From Hyphomicrobiales bacterium (GTDB lineage: Bacteria > Pseudomonadota > Alphaproteobacteria > Rhizobiales > Xanthobacteraceae), in NCBI GenBank assembly GCA_017305455.1, contig JAFKKO010000118.1, forward strand, positions 1-64,000: a DNA stretch of 64,000 nt, given 5' to 3'. Below are positions 46,165 through 55,700 of this stretch, one piece after another (position 1 is the first letter of the stretch; every line of letters starts with the position of its first letter). The notes beneath the pieces are model-generated. The model was not told the DNA's origin and made no database searches. It saw only the letters and a program-made list of their open reading frames with translations. Position numbers and translations under genes: made by a program.

Positions 46165-47634
46165 TTACACCGAGGTACTACGCGAGGATTTGAGCCCTTC
46201 CCACGACTCCGGCACCACGACGTGATCGTGATGGCCGGCGGCGCTGGGAAGCCGCGCGACGACTTCGTTGGAATCTGCGTGGATCACCACGAGACCGGAC
46301 TGGCCACCCTGGTTGCCGCTATAGACCGTGGTGATGTACTGGCCATCCACGGTGCAGTCGCAGGTGTGCGGGTCGGGGCCGGTATCCCACTTCGCCACCA
46401 CCTTCCACGTCTTCGGGTCCACCTTGCAGATGAAGCCGTTATTCGGCTTGCGCGCCCAGATGGTGAAGAACGCCCAGCGCGAGTCCGGCACGTTGCCCAT
46501 ATGCAGCGGCAGATACTTGTTGCCGAAGCCCTCGACGAACGCTTCCTTCTTCCACTTCCTCGGATCCGGATCCTCCGAACGGAACACCGCGATGTTGTTC
46601 TGCAGCACGTTGTTGCAGGCCAGGAAGTACTGACCGCTGGTGATGAAGCCCGCTTCATGCAGCGGGGTCAGCACCGACGGAACCGAGAACGTCCAGGTGT
46701 AACCGGACTGCTTCACCAGCGGGAAGAAGTCAGGCGAGCCCTTCGCGGTGGAGACCAGTGCGAGCGGCTCCCAGGTGTCGGTGTTGACGATCACGCAGCA
46801 GCCGTGACGCCGGATCAGGATCGCACCGAGCGGCAAGGTCGGATGCCAGGTGAAGGCATCGACGAACACCGCGGTCGGATCGGCCGGCATCAGCTCCTCG
46901 CCGAGCATGGCCTCGTGCGAGGTCTTCATGCCCTTGCGTCCCTGGAAGTCGAACTTCTTGGTCGAGCTGTCAGGAAAGACATGCGAGACGTTGACCTGCC
47001 GCGCGATCGGATCGTAGTCGGCACGGAAGGCCTTCACGATCTTCGGATCGTCGTCGATCGTGGTGATCAGAACCATATCCTTCTGACCGTCAGCGAAAGC
47101 GACGTACTTCTGCGCATTCGGACCGACACCGATGGAGACGTGAACGCCGAGCGCCATGCCGGTCGTCGCCGAGATATCGTTGACGACGTGGATCGAGTTC
47201 TGCGAGCCCGAACCGTCATAGCGCATCTTGAACATCTTGAAGTCGCCGCGGTTACGCCACTGCGGGGAGTTCTCGTTGATGTAGGGCGCGCCGGGCGGCT
47301 GCATGGTCTGGTAGAAGTCGAACCCCTTGTAGGGGTCGGCTGACGGCATCGCCGCGATGTGATGCGGAATCGGCATGTCGATGCCGGCAAGGCCGTAATT
47401 GTACCAGGCCAGCGTCTCGGGACCGGAAAGGTCCATCGCCGACACGGTGCCGTTGTACTTGCCCGGCAACAGGACGACGTTCCCCTTGAACTTGCTGAAC
47501 AGGGAGTGCTGCGCCTCCTTGCTCATATCGCCGACAGCGCCGAAAGCCGACGACATCAGCCCTGGTCCGCCTATCATGCCTGCGGCAGCGCCCGCACCGA
47601 CGCCCCGCAACAACGTTCTTCTTGAAATGCTCAT
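46165..47634 (-). CDS. Tat-exported copper beta-propeller enzyme, probable thiocyanate dehydrogenase
   Basis: A 489-residue protein with a twin-arginine signal (SRRTLLRGVGAGAAAGM) and a NosZ-like seven-bladed propeller sequence throughout. It lacks NosZ's C-terminal cupredoxin (CuA) domain. Thiocyanate dehydrogenase has this plan, uses a three-copper centre and converts thiocyanate to cyanate plus sulfur in the periplasm. Candidate ligands are His91/92, His165, Asp259, His326, His378, His423 and His468/469/471. The Asp259-His326 spacing (67) matches what I recall of the Thioalkalivibrio enzyme. It lies 24 bases after the redoxin gene, behind a sigma-54 promoter. An unrelated oxidoreductase with the same fold remains possible. 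Confidence 0.65.
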   Translation of the reverse strand: MSISRRTLLRGVGAGAAAGMIGGPGLMSSAFGAVGDMSKEAQHSLFSKFKGNVVLLPGKYNGTVSAMDLSGPETLAWYNYGLAGIDMPIPHHIAAMPSADPYKGFDFYQTMQPPGAPYINENSPQWRNRGDFKMFKMRYDGSGSQNSIHVVNDISATTGMALGVHVSIGVGPNAQKYVAFADGQKDMVLITTIDDDPKIVKAFRADYDPIARQVNVSHVFPDSSTKKFDFQGRKGMKTSHEAMLGEELMPADPTAVFVDAFTWHPTLPLGAILIRRHGCCVIVNTDTWEPLALVSTAKGSPDFFPLVKQSGYTWTFSVPSVLTPLHEAGFITSGQYFLACNNVLQNNIAVFRSEDPDPRKWKKEAFVEGFGNKYLPLHMGNVPDSRWAFFTIWARKPNNGFICKVDPKTWKVVAKWDTGPDPHTCDCTVDGQYITTVYSGNQGGQSGLVVIHADSNEVVARLPSAAGHHDHVVVPESWEGLKSSRSTSV

Positions 47635-47658
47635 CTGGATGATCCCCTCGAAACGAGT

Positions 47659-48300
47659 TTAGATATCGCCCGGTTGCCAGGCATGCTGACCCACGAAAAC
47701 CTTCTCGACCTTGCCGTCAGCGTTCAACAGATAGCTGGTGGGCAGGCCACGGAAGCCGAGCCGGTTCGACAGTCCCTTCGGATCGAGAGCATCGTTCGGA
47801 GCAACAAACATCGGAGTGTTGATCTTGTTTTCACGCTTGATCACGCTCAGCGTACGTCCTGTTTCGGCAATCGCCGCACCCGGGCCGCCCATGAGCGCGA
47901 CACCGACGGTATCGGCATTGAGGAACACGACCTGCGTGCCCTTCGCCTTTTCAGCGATCTCGTTGATCTTGCTAAGCTCAGCGACGGATGCCGGGGCAGC
48001 CGAAATGAAGAAGGTCACCAGTGTCTTCTTGCCCTTGATCACCGAGCCGAAATCAACCTTCTTGGCGTCCTCGTCAAAAATTCCGATATCGACCGGAAAG
48101 GCATCGCCCGGCTTCAGACCGGTCGGGAACACCTCGCCGCCCACCTGATCGGCCGACGGGAAGATGCCGTCCTTACTGTCGGCCTTGACCGGCGTAGAAA
48201 CGGCAAGCACGGCCATCACCGCGGCAACGGCTCCCGTCACAGCAAAATGCGCCGCCGCGCATCCCCCCTTGCGCCTTTCGGCGCTTATCAGTGATCTCAT
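47659..48300 (-). CDS. Redoxin/TlpA-like periplasmic protein lacking the CXXC motif
   Basis: A 213-residue exported protein with a signal region up to about 40 (ending STPVKA) and a thioredoxin-like fold. LKPGDAFPVDIGIFDEDAKKVDF and the cis-proline loop RGLPTSYLLNADGKVEKVFVG are typical of TlpA/AhpC-type redoxins. Where the catalytic CxxC should be, the sequence is FFISAAPASVAEL (97-109), so both cysteines are replaced by Ala and Ser. It cannot act as a disulfide reductase and may bind a cofactor or assist folding. It is the first gene of the sigma-54-driven dehydrogenase operon, preceded by an AGGGG site. Confidence 0.8.
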   Translation of the reverse strand: MRSLISAERRKGGCAAAHFAVTGAVAAVMAVLAVSTPVKADSKDGIFPSADQVGGEVFPTGLKPGDAFPVDIGIFDEDAKKVDFGSVIKGKKTLVTFFISAAPASVAELSKINEIAEKAKGTQVVFLNADTVGVALMGGPGAAIAETGRTLSVIKRENKINTPMFVAPNDALDPKGLSNRLGFRGLPTSYLLNADGKVEKVFVGQHAWQPGDI

Positions 48301-48390
48301 TTCGTTGAACCCCTCTCGCCACTGAATTTGTTGAACTCACACACGGCGCAAACGTTCGCAAATGCGAATGCTTCACCGCATAGGAGACTT

Positions 48391-48407
48391 AGCAAAAGCC
48401 GTACCAG
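48391..48407 (-). promoter_or_regulatory. Sigma-54 (-24/-12) promoter of the redoxin-dehydrogenase operon
   Basis: Read on the minus strand the site is CTGGTACGGCTTTTGCT. Compared with the RpoN consensus YTGGCACGRNNNTTGCW it has one mismatch (T for C). GG and GC are ten bases apart as required. It lies about 90 bases upstream of the redoxin start, predicting a leader of about 80 bases. The sigma-54 activator gene immediately upstream makes the assignment much stronger. Confidence 0.8.
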
Positions 48408-48565
48408 TCGACCGGGGCGCGACACTTCACCACCATGCAGAGGAGAACGCGGATATTTCCGCAGGAGAACCCGGGTATTTCCGCAGGATTCGCCGCAGGT
48501 TTCGCAGCACCTGCGTTCGACCGGCGGGAAAACGCAACGCGGTTCACGAAACGCGAAACGGCGTC

Positions 48566-48580
48566 GTTTCACAACGGAAC
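48566..48580. promoter_or_regulatory. Candidate activator site, copy 1 (GTTTC-N5-GGAAC)
   Basis: GTTTCACAACGGAAC, an imperfect inverted repeat about 170 bases upstream of the dehydrogenase-operon sigma-54 promoter. A near-identical sequence (GTTTCACGCTGGAAC on the minus strand) lies about 240 bases upstream of the soxX sigma-54 promoter. Shared sequence, symmetry and distance fit an upstream activating site for the NtrC-family regulator encoded here. Assigned by eye only. Confidence 0.5.
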
Positions 48581-48693
48581 GCGATCCGCATCATTCGCGC
48601 ATACGAATGCGCGCGCATCGCAACACAGCGCATGGCGTGACGCGCATCGACGCCCTTGCAGTTGACCTGGATTGAATGCGCCGACCGCCGCGT

Positions 48694-50094
48694 TCAGTGC
48701 GTCGGCTTGAGAGGAACACTCACATGTCCGACACCGCGCGATGACGCGGCGCGCTGGATATTGTGCTGGCGGATCTTGCGCCACAGCGTGGTGCGGCCGA
48801 TGCCGAGCTTCTTCGCCACATCGCTGAGCCGGCCTTCGCCGGCCAGCGCCGCCTCGATCATCGCGCGCTCCGAATGGCCGAGATTGAGCTGCTGGCCCGC
48901 CGGCACGCTCGACCCGCTCGCGCAAAGCTCCTCCGGCAGCGCATCGACATCGATCACGCCATTGGGCGCGACGAACACCACCATCTGCTCCACGAAGCTT
49001 TCGAGCTGACGGATATTGCCCGGATAATGATACGATAGCACCAGATCGAGCGCCGCCGGGGTGATCGTCAACGTGCCCTTCTGGTGCCGCTTGACGTAAG
49101 TCGCAAGCAGGCGATCGACCAGCACGCGCAGATCGTCGCCGCGCTCGCGCAGCGGCGGCAGATTGATGCGAATGCCGTTCAACCGGTAGAACAGGTCGGC
49201 GCGGAAATCGCCCTTCGCAATCAGCCCCTCAAGGTCGCGGTTGGCGGCCGAGATCACCCGGACATCGATCTTGCGCGGCCGGTTGGAGCCGACCGGCCTG
49301 ATTTCGCGATCCTGCAGAACGCTCAGCAGCTTCGCCTGCATGCCATGCGACAGCGTGTCGACCTCGTCGAAAAAGATCGAGCCGCCGTCGGCTTCCGCGA
49401 ACAGCCCGACGCGGTTCTGCGTCGCGCCGGTGAAACTGCCCTTGGTGTGGCCGAACAGTTCGCTCTCCAGCAACTGCTCGGGCAGGCTGGCGCAGTTGAT
49501 GCTGACAAAACGCCGGGAGGCGCGGTTGCTGAGATTGTGGATCTGGCGGGCGTAGCGGCTTTTTCCGGTCCCCGTCTCACCACTGATCAGGACGCTGAGA
49601 TCGGTCCGCGCCACGCGATCGAGCCGATCCTCCACCGCATGCATCGCCGCCCCGGCGACGATCTCGCTCGCATTCTCTTCTTTCTCTTTCGCCGCCGCGC
49701 GATCGAGCTCCACCACCGAAGCCGGCGCCCCATGGCGATGCTCGTAGGCGTTGCGGATCTTCTCGACGATATCTTTCTCCTTGAACGGCTTGGTGACGTA
49801 ATCGAACGCGCCGCAGCGCATCACCTCGACCGCGGAATCGATCGACCCGTAAGCCGTGATCAGGATGAAGGGCACATCGAGATCGCGGCTCTTGATCGCC
49901 TTGAGAAGCTCGACGCCCGTCATGTTGACCATCCGCAGATCGGAGATCACGACATCGAACGCATCCTCCTGAAGCACGCGAAGCGCTTCGACGCCATCGG
50001 CGGCCTGCGCGGTTTCGATCCCGGCGTTCTCCAGCAGCAGCGCGAGGCTGCGGCGCGCACCAATCTGATCGTCGACTACCAGAACTCGTATCAT
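48694..50094 (-). CDS. NtrC-family sigma-54-dependent response regulator
   Basis: A 466-residue enhancer-binding protein. A receiver domain (1-120) has the acidic pair DD (8-9), phospho-acceptor Asp52 in VVISDLRM and Lys102 in TKPF. An AAA+ domain has Walker A GETGTGKS (172-179), the sigma-54 contact loop GSFTGA (219-224, a variant of GAFTGA) and Walker B SIFFDEV (239-245). A C-terminal Fis-type helix-turn-helix (RLSDVAKKLGIGRTTLWRKIRQ) completes it. It lies 21 bases downstream of the sensor kinase. It is the obvious activator of the two -24/-12 promoters in this region. Confidence 0.95.
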   Translation of the reverse strand: MIRVLVVDDQIGARRSLALLLENAGIETAQAADGVEALRVLQEDAFDVVISDLRMVNMTGVELLKAIKSRDLDVPFILITAYGSIDSAVEVMRCGAFDYVTKPFKEKDIVEKIRNAYEHRHGAPASVVELDRAAAKEKEENASEIVAGAAMHAVEDRLDRVARTDLSVLISGETGTGKSRYARQIHNLSNRASRRFVSINCASLPEQLLESELFGHTKGSFTGATQNRVGLFAEADGGSIFFDEVDTLSHGMQAKLLSVLQDREIRPVGSNRPRKIDVRVISAANRDLEGLIAKGDFRADLFYRLNGIRINLPPLRERGDDLRVLVDRLLATYVKRHQKGTLTITPAALDLVLSYHYPGNIRQLESFVEQMVVFVAPNGVIDVDALPEELCASGSSVPAGQQLNLGHSERAMIEAALAGEGRLSDVAKKLGIGRTTLWRKIRQHNIQRAASSRGVGHVSVPLKPTH

Positions 50095-50115
50095 TTCAAT
50101 CCTGCATCCAGGGAA

Positions 50116-52641
50116 TCAACTGGCCAGCGTCAAAGCGGGGTCCCGCTTCTCGACCGGTAGAACCGCGTCATGCTTGAGCGGAACCCTCACCGCGAAGCAC
50201 GTTCCGGATGGATGCGCCGACCAGATCCTGATCGCACCGTTCCAGCTCAAGATCAATCGCCGCACGATGGCTAGGCCGACGCCCGCACCTTCCGAACGGC
50301 CCGTGACAAACGGTTCGAACACCTGCTCGCGCATCACCGGAGGAATGCCGATGCCGCTATCGACCACGGCGAAGAAAATCGACGAATCGCGCTGGCGGAT
50401 CGTCACCTTCACTTCGCCTTCCTTATCGATGGCCTGAATCGCGTTCAAGACGAGGTTCAGCACCACTTCATGCAGGCCGTCCGTATCGAACATCAGCGCC
50501 CGTCCGTCGCCGCGATAGGTTGCCGAGATCGTTACGGCCAGTTCCCGATTCACCACATGGCGGCGCATGATCTCGCAGACTTTTTCGATCGCGGCTTCCA
50601 GACGGACCGGCTCGATCCGGATCGGCTTGGGCGATTTTCCGACATTGAGGAAGTTGGTCGCCAGCCGTTCGAGCCTTTTCGATTCATCCTCGATGATCCC
50701 GAGCGCCGCTTTCGCCTTCGGCTGCTCCAGCACTGCGCCGCGCAGCACCGCCGCGCAGTTGACGATCGCGCCGAGCGGATTGCGGATTTCGTGCGCCACC
50801 GTCGCCGCCATCTCGCCGAGGGCAAACAGCCGCTCGGCCGTCAGCTTGCGTTTTTCGGCCTTGAGCAGCAGCAGATTGGCCGTGCGCAGATCTTCGTAAA
50901 TCCTGGCGTTCTCCAGCGCGAGCTCGAACTGGCGGATCAGAAGATGGCCGTTCTGCTGGGTCTCCGCGCTGAACTCGATCGGCTCGTCGCGGAAGAAGAT
51001 CACGATTCCGGTCAGATCGTTTTCCTCGACCAGCGGCAGGATCAGCCGGACCGCGCTGCGGGCCGACATGTTCTCATCCAGAGCGGCGCGACTTGCCACA
51101 ACGACGTCAGGGCTGCCGCCGCTCCGCCACGTCATACCGTGCCGCTCGCGGTCGAGCTCTTCCAGCATGCGAACCCCGGCGTCTGTCTGCAACCAGGACA
51201 GAAGATATTCTGCGTCGGTCCGATAGCCGGAGCCGCATTCCTCAAGCGAGAACGCAGCATTGCTCTTGGTGCGATACAGCACCGCGACGCCGTCGCTATC
51301 CAGCAGACGGCCGCCTTCCCGGCAGATCATGGCGCGCACGATCCGGTGGTCCAGTGTCGAGCGCAGGATCAGCGAGACATGCAACAGCCCCAGCCGGAAC
51401 AGACAGGCCGAATTCCACTTCTCATACATCAGCGTATTGCTGAAGATCTGCCCCATTTCGGCGGCGATGTCCGACAGCGGCTGCCATTTGTCGGCGAGCT
51501 GCGCAGGATCGGCGATCGGCACCGCGACATATCCCAAGGGATCGTCATGCGCCCGGAGCGCAAAGCGAAGCCAGGCCCGGTCGCCTTCCTGGTGCACCGA
51601 TAGCCAGCGCAACGCGGTGCCGCTCTCCTGCGCCTCGGGCCGCGGCGCCACCGACACGCACCAGTCATCGCGTTTGCGGCCGAAACGGTTCTGACTTTCT
51701 CCGACTTCATCAGGCCGCGCATACAGCACAAGTTCGAGGCATGCGAAGTCCGTGTACTTGCGCAGCGTCTCGGCCACCACCGCAAGAGTGGCGTCGAGGC
51801 CAAACGAGCTCGACGCCTTGTTGATCATCCAGTTGCGGATCTGGAGATCATCGACCAGGCGGCTGAGGCGGACATGAGCTTCGGCCAGTTCCTCATTTTT
51901 CAGCAGAAGCTGCCGGCTTGAGGAATCTGCGAGCTTCACCGCGCCGACATAGCGGATGACGATAATAATGAGGGTTACGAGATAGAAGACGGCCTTGACG
52001 AAATGCCAGCCCCACCACACCGGGTCCCACAGCGACGAGACCCGAAACAAAGTCACGCCCACGGCGAACAACAAAAGCTCGGCGGCGATCACCAGCGAAA
52101 ATCCCGTCATCCGCTCTCCGTAGAGATGGAAGACCGACACCGCGATGACAGCGAACACCCCGCCTGCCAGCGCGTGCATAAAATGCGAGAAGGTATCGAA
52201 CTCTTGCTGGCTGTGGGTCGGTGCATTGAGCGCGAAGTAGATCGTCATGCCGGTAATGATCACCGTCAGCGAGATCAGGACATCCCGTCCGGCGCGGACG
52301 CTGCGTTCCTTGTAGCTCGCATAGAGCTGTACCACGGCGCCCGCCAGCATGAAGGCGGCGCCGGTCCCCACCGACAGCGTGTGAAACATCACGAAGACGC
52401 TGACCTGCGTGAACGGGTTTGTCACCGCATGCAGCAAGTCGAACACGCCCATTGCCAGGAACGAGCCACCGAACAGACCGCTGGACAGTTTACGGGTATG
52501 AAGCGCGGCGATGAGCAGGAGGCTGGCGATCAGCAGCGCGACGGCGCCGCAAAACAGCTCGACCATCGTATGGACGGCAACGTTCGGGCCAAGATCGAGA
52601 AAATCAAGGCTCGCTACGGCATCTTGCAGGGCTATCGCCAT
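50116..52641 (-). CDS. Membrane sensor histidine kinase (7-span sensor, GAF, HisKA, HATPase)
   Basis: An 841-residue kinase. Residues about 25-235 form some seven membrane spans of MASE3-like type, with several histidines in or near them (His71, His87, His154, His157, His172, His213). Two GAF-like domains follow (about 280-400 and 420-580). The HisKA H-box has His617 in VAHEIRNPLGAIVN. The HATPase part has LVLNAIQAI and GIGIPP...GAGVGLAIVRRLI. It precedes the response regulator by 21 bases and follows the RND gene by 86 bases on the same strand, so it may be part of the long sox-efflux transcript. The signal is unknown; a membrane-level cue such as copper or a sulfur compound is plausible. 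Confidence 0.92.
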   Translation of the reverse strand: MAIALQDAVASLDFLDLGPNVAVHTMVELFCGAVALLIASLLLIAALHTRKLSSGLFGGSFLAMGVFDLLHAVTNPFTQVSVFVMFHTLSVGTGAAFMLAGAVVQLYASYKERSVRAGRDVLISLTVIITGMTIYFALNAPTHSQQEFDTFSHFMHALAGGVFAVIAVSVFHLYGERMTGFSLVIAAELLLFAVGVTLFRVSSLWDPVWWGWHFVKAVFYLVTLIIIVIRYVGAVKLADSSSRQLLLKNEELAEAHVRLSRLVDDLQIRNWMINKASSSFGLDATLAVVAETLRKYTDFACLELVLYARPDEVGESQNRFGRKRDDWCVSVAPRPEAQESGTALRWLSVHQEGDRAWLRFALRAHDDPLGYVAVPIADPAQLADKWQPLSDIAAEMGQIFSNTLMYEKWNSACLFRLGLLHVSLILRSTLDHRIVRAMICREGGRLLDSDGVAVLYRTKSNAAFSLEECGSGYRTDAEYLLSWLQTDAGVRMLEELDRERHGMTWRSGGSPDVVVASRAALDENMSARSAVRLILPLVEENDLTGIVIFFRDEPIEFSAETQQNGHLLIRQFELALENARIYEDLRTANLLLLKAEKRKLTAERLFALGEMAATVAHEIRNPLGAIVNCAAVLRGAVLEQPKAKAALGIIEDESKRLERLATNFLNVGKSPKPIRIEPVRLEAAIEKVCEIMRRHVVNRELAVTISATYRGDGRALMFDTDGLHEVVLNLVLNAIQAIDKEGEVKVTIRQRDSSIFFAVVDSGIGIPPVMREQVFEPFVTGRSEGAGVGLAIVRRLILSWNGAIRIWSAHPSGTCFAVRVPLKHDAVLPVEKRDPALTLAS

Positions 52642-52727
52642 TTTGCTTCCGCACAGACTTCACAAGAATCGCGGATGATCCTCATCGATCCGCGTTTTCC
52701 CATCCGGTACCCAACCAGACGGAACAC

Positions 52728-55700
52728 TCAAGATAGCCCGACACCGGCCGATGGAGACAGCTCGGCATATCGTTTACGCAGCCGCGGCCATCTATTCATC
52801 ATCCAGACATAGCTCGCAGGCAGGACGAACAAGCTCAGCAAGGTCGAAGATCCCATTCCGCCAAGCAGAACGATCGCCATCGGCCGTTGCAGCTCCTTGC
52901 CGACAGGGTCGCCCAATAGCAATGGTACTACGGCAAGGCCGGTCGTCAACGCCGTCATCATAATTGGCAGCATGCGATCCATCGCGCCGTGCATCGCGAC
53001 GATCTTCTGGTCGGAAACGCCGGGGGCGGAGAGCTGATCGTAGCGCGACATCAGCAGAAGACTGTTTCGCGTGGCGATGCCGACCAGCACGATCATGCCG
53101 ACGAGGGATGGAATGTTCAGCATCTCGCCGCTCGCGAACAGCGCGAACACGCCGCCGATCAACGCAAACGGCAGGTTGAGCAGAACAAGAATTGCCAGCA
53201 GAGGATGTCTGAACGCAACGAACATCAGAACACAGATCAGCAGCACGACAGCGGCGCCCGCCTGCAACAGGTTCTGGGTGGCGCGCTGCTGGGCCACATA
53301 GTCACCGCCGAATTCGAGCGTGTAGCCCGGATCGAGCCGGACCGCCTCACCGATCTTTCGTTTGGCCTCCACCACCACGCTGTTCAGATCGCGGCCCTGG
53401 ACGTTCCACTGCACGACCGAGCGCCGCGCGCCATCGTCCCGATTGATGATATAGGGCTCGCGCACGACCTCGATCTTGGCCACCTGACGCAGCGGAACCA
53501 CCGCGCCTTGCGGGCCGGGCAGCAAAAGGTCGGAGATCGCGTCGATGGTCTTGCGGCCGTGCTCGGAGACCCTGACGACCAGATCGAAGGCGCGGTCCGA
53601 TTCCAGCACGCGCGAGACCGCGATGCCGTTCAGCGCCTGCCCGACCTGCTGTACGACCTCGCCCGGCGTCAGACCGAACATCGCCGCCGCTTCGCGATCG
53701 ACCCGGATATCGACGCCCGGTCCGAGCACCATCGGCTCCGCCTGCAGATCGACGACGCCCGGCGTGCCCCTCACGGCCGCCAGCACTTCCTGCTGCTTCT
53801 GCTGCAGCACGGCAAGATCGGTGCCATGAATCTTTACAACCACCTGCGCGCGAACGCCGGAGAGAACTTCCTGCATCCGGTGCACGATGAACTGCGAGAC
53901 GTTGGCGATGACGCCCGGAACGTCCGCGAGACGGTCGCGGATCGCCCGGATCACGGCGGCGGCGTTCTCGACATCGGGTTTCAGCGTGATGTCGAACTCC
54001 GAGAAATTGACCGGCTGGGCATCCTCGTCAAGCCGCGAGCGGCCGGCGCGCTGGGCGATGCTCTTGATGTCCGGCATCGCGCCCAGCGTGCGGGTGATCT
54101 GGCTGCCGACCCGCAGGTTCTCGTCGAGCGAGGTTCCCGGATTCATCGTCGTCGCCACCACGATGTTGCCTTCGGCGAATTCGGGCAGGAAGGAGCGTCC
54201 GAGAAATGGCAGCATCGTCAGCGCCAGAAGGCTGAGACCAAGGCTGATGGCGATCAGCAGCCCCGGCCGGACGATCGCCCATTTCAGGGCACGGTGATAA
54301 CGCACCAGCATATGGCGCGACAGGCGACTGGGCCGATAGCGCTCGGCGCTGTTTTCTCGGGCCAGAAGATAGAAACACAGCACCGGCACGAGCGTGAGCG
54401 CCACCAGCAGCGAGCTTGCCACCGCCGCGATATAGGCAATCGCCATCGGAGAGAAAATCCGCCCCTCGATGTCCGACAGCGCGAAGATCGGCAGGAAGGC
54501 GACGATCACCATCAGCGTCGCGAACACCACCGAATTGCGGATTTCGCTGGAGCCGTGGAAGATCAGCGACACCAGCGGCTCCTGGCTCTTGCTGCGCGCC
54601 CGCTCGCGCAGACGGCGCAGGATGTTTTCGACGTCGATGATCGAGTCATCGACAACTTCGCCGATAGCGAACACCAGACCGCCGAGCGTCAGCGCGTTGA
54701 TACCTGCCCCGAGAAACCAGAGCACCAGAATGCCGGTCATCAACGACAGCGGGATCGCCATCAGGCTGATCAGCGTCGCCTGCCAGCGCGCCAGGAACAG
54801 GAACAGCACCAGCATGACGATGATCGAGGAGTGCAGCAGTACGTCCTGAAGATTGTCGATCGACCGCTCGATGAAGCTGGCCTGACGAAACACGTCCGGA
54901 ACCAGTTCGACATCCTCCGGCAGGGACTTCTTCAATTCCGCCAGCGTCTGCTCGACACGATGGGTGACCGCGAGCGTGTCGGCGCCCCATTGCTTCGAGA
55001 TCGTTCCGATCACCGCATCCGCGCCGAACACTTGCGCCGCGCCGCGCCTGATCTCGTCGCCGATCTTGAGGGTCGCGATATCGTTGAGAGTGACGGGCGT
55101 TCCGTCCTTCACGGCCACGAGGGTTTTGCCGATATCGCGCAGGCCGCCGGCCATGCCGTCGGCGCGCACGAAATATTCTTCCTCGCGGGTGGGGTGAACG
55201 AACGCACCGGGCGCCACGGTGTTGGTCTGCTGGGCGGCCTTGGTCGCCGATGCGAACGGCAGACCGAAGCCCGCCAGTTTGCCGACATCGACCTCCACCT
55301 GATACTGCTTGACCCCGCCGCCGATCGACACCACCGACGCCACGCCCTGATTAGCCAGCAGGCGATTGCGGAAATCCCAATCGACCAGACTGCGCAGCTT
55401 GCGCATGTCGGCCGAGGGCGACCAGTCGATCAGCGCGAATTTCTGCAGCCAGCTCACCGCCGAGGTGATGGGCATCAGTTCGGGCACCGATGTGCCGGGC
55501 GGCAATTGCGCCTGGGCAAGCTGCAGGCGCTCCTGCGTCAGGGCGCGGGCGCGGTAGACGTCGCTGCCGCCGCGGAACACCACCACGATGCGCGACAGGC
55601 CGATCGAGGAATGGGAGCGTATCTGGGCGATATCCGGCATGCCCTGCAGCGACACTTCGAGCGGATGCGTCACCAGCAGTTCGATGTCCCGAGCCGAGAA

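Larger units (their letters stand above)
48301..48693. promoter_or_regulatory. Control region between the sigma-54 activator and the dehydrogenase operon
   Basis: Besides the -24/-12 site, this 393-base gap holds several repeats. A direct repeat TATTTCCGCAGGA occurs at 48454-48466 and 48476-48488, 22 bases apart. Three inverted repeats are GAAACG-N4-CGTTTC (48555-48570), CATTCG-N6-CGAATG (48592-48609) and TTCGCA-AA-TGCGAA (48355-48368, inside the predicted leader). The upstream ones lie 50-210 bases before the promoter, where NtrC-type activators bind. No protein-coding frame is credible here. Confidence 0.6.

Noticed and set aside
46165..47634. Considered methanethiol oxidase (selenium-binding protein family) for the propeller enzyme.
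   Set aside because: The characteristic N-terminal cysteine segments of that family are absent and the pattern is closer to NosZ-type propellers.
46165..47634. Considered nitrous oxide reductase NosZ.
   Set aside because: The C-terminal CuA cupredoxin domain is missing, the length is too short, and no nos accessory genes are present.
48297..48572. A 91-codon minus-strand frame upstream of the redoxin gene.
   Set aside because: It covers the sigma-54 promoter and direct repeats, has no ribosome site and encodes an Arg/Cys-rich sequence without features.
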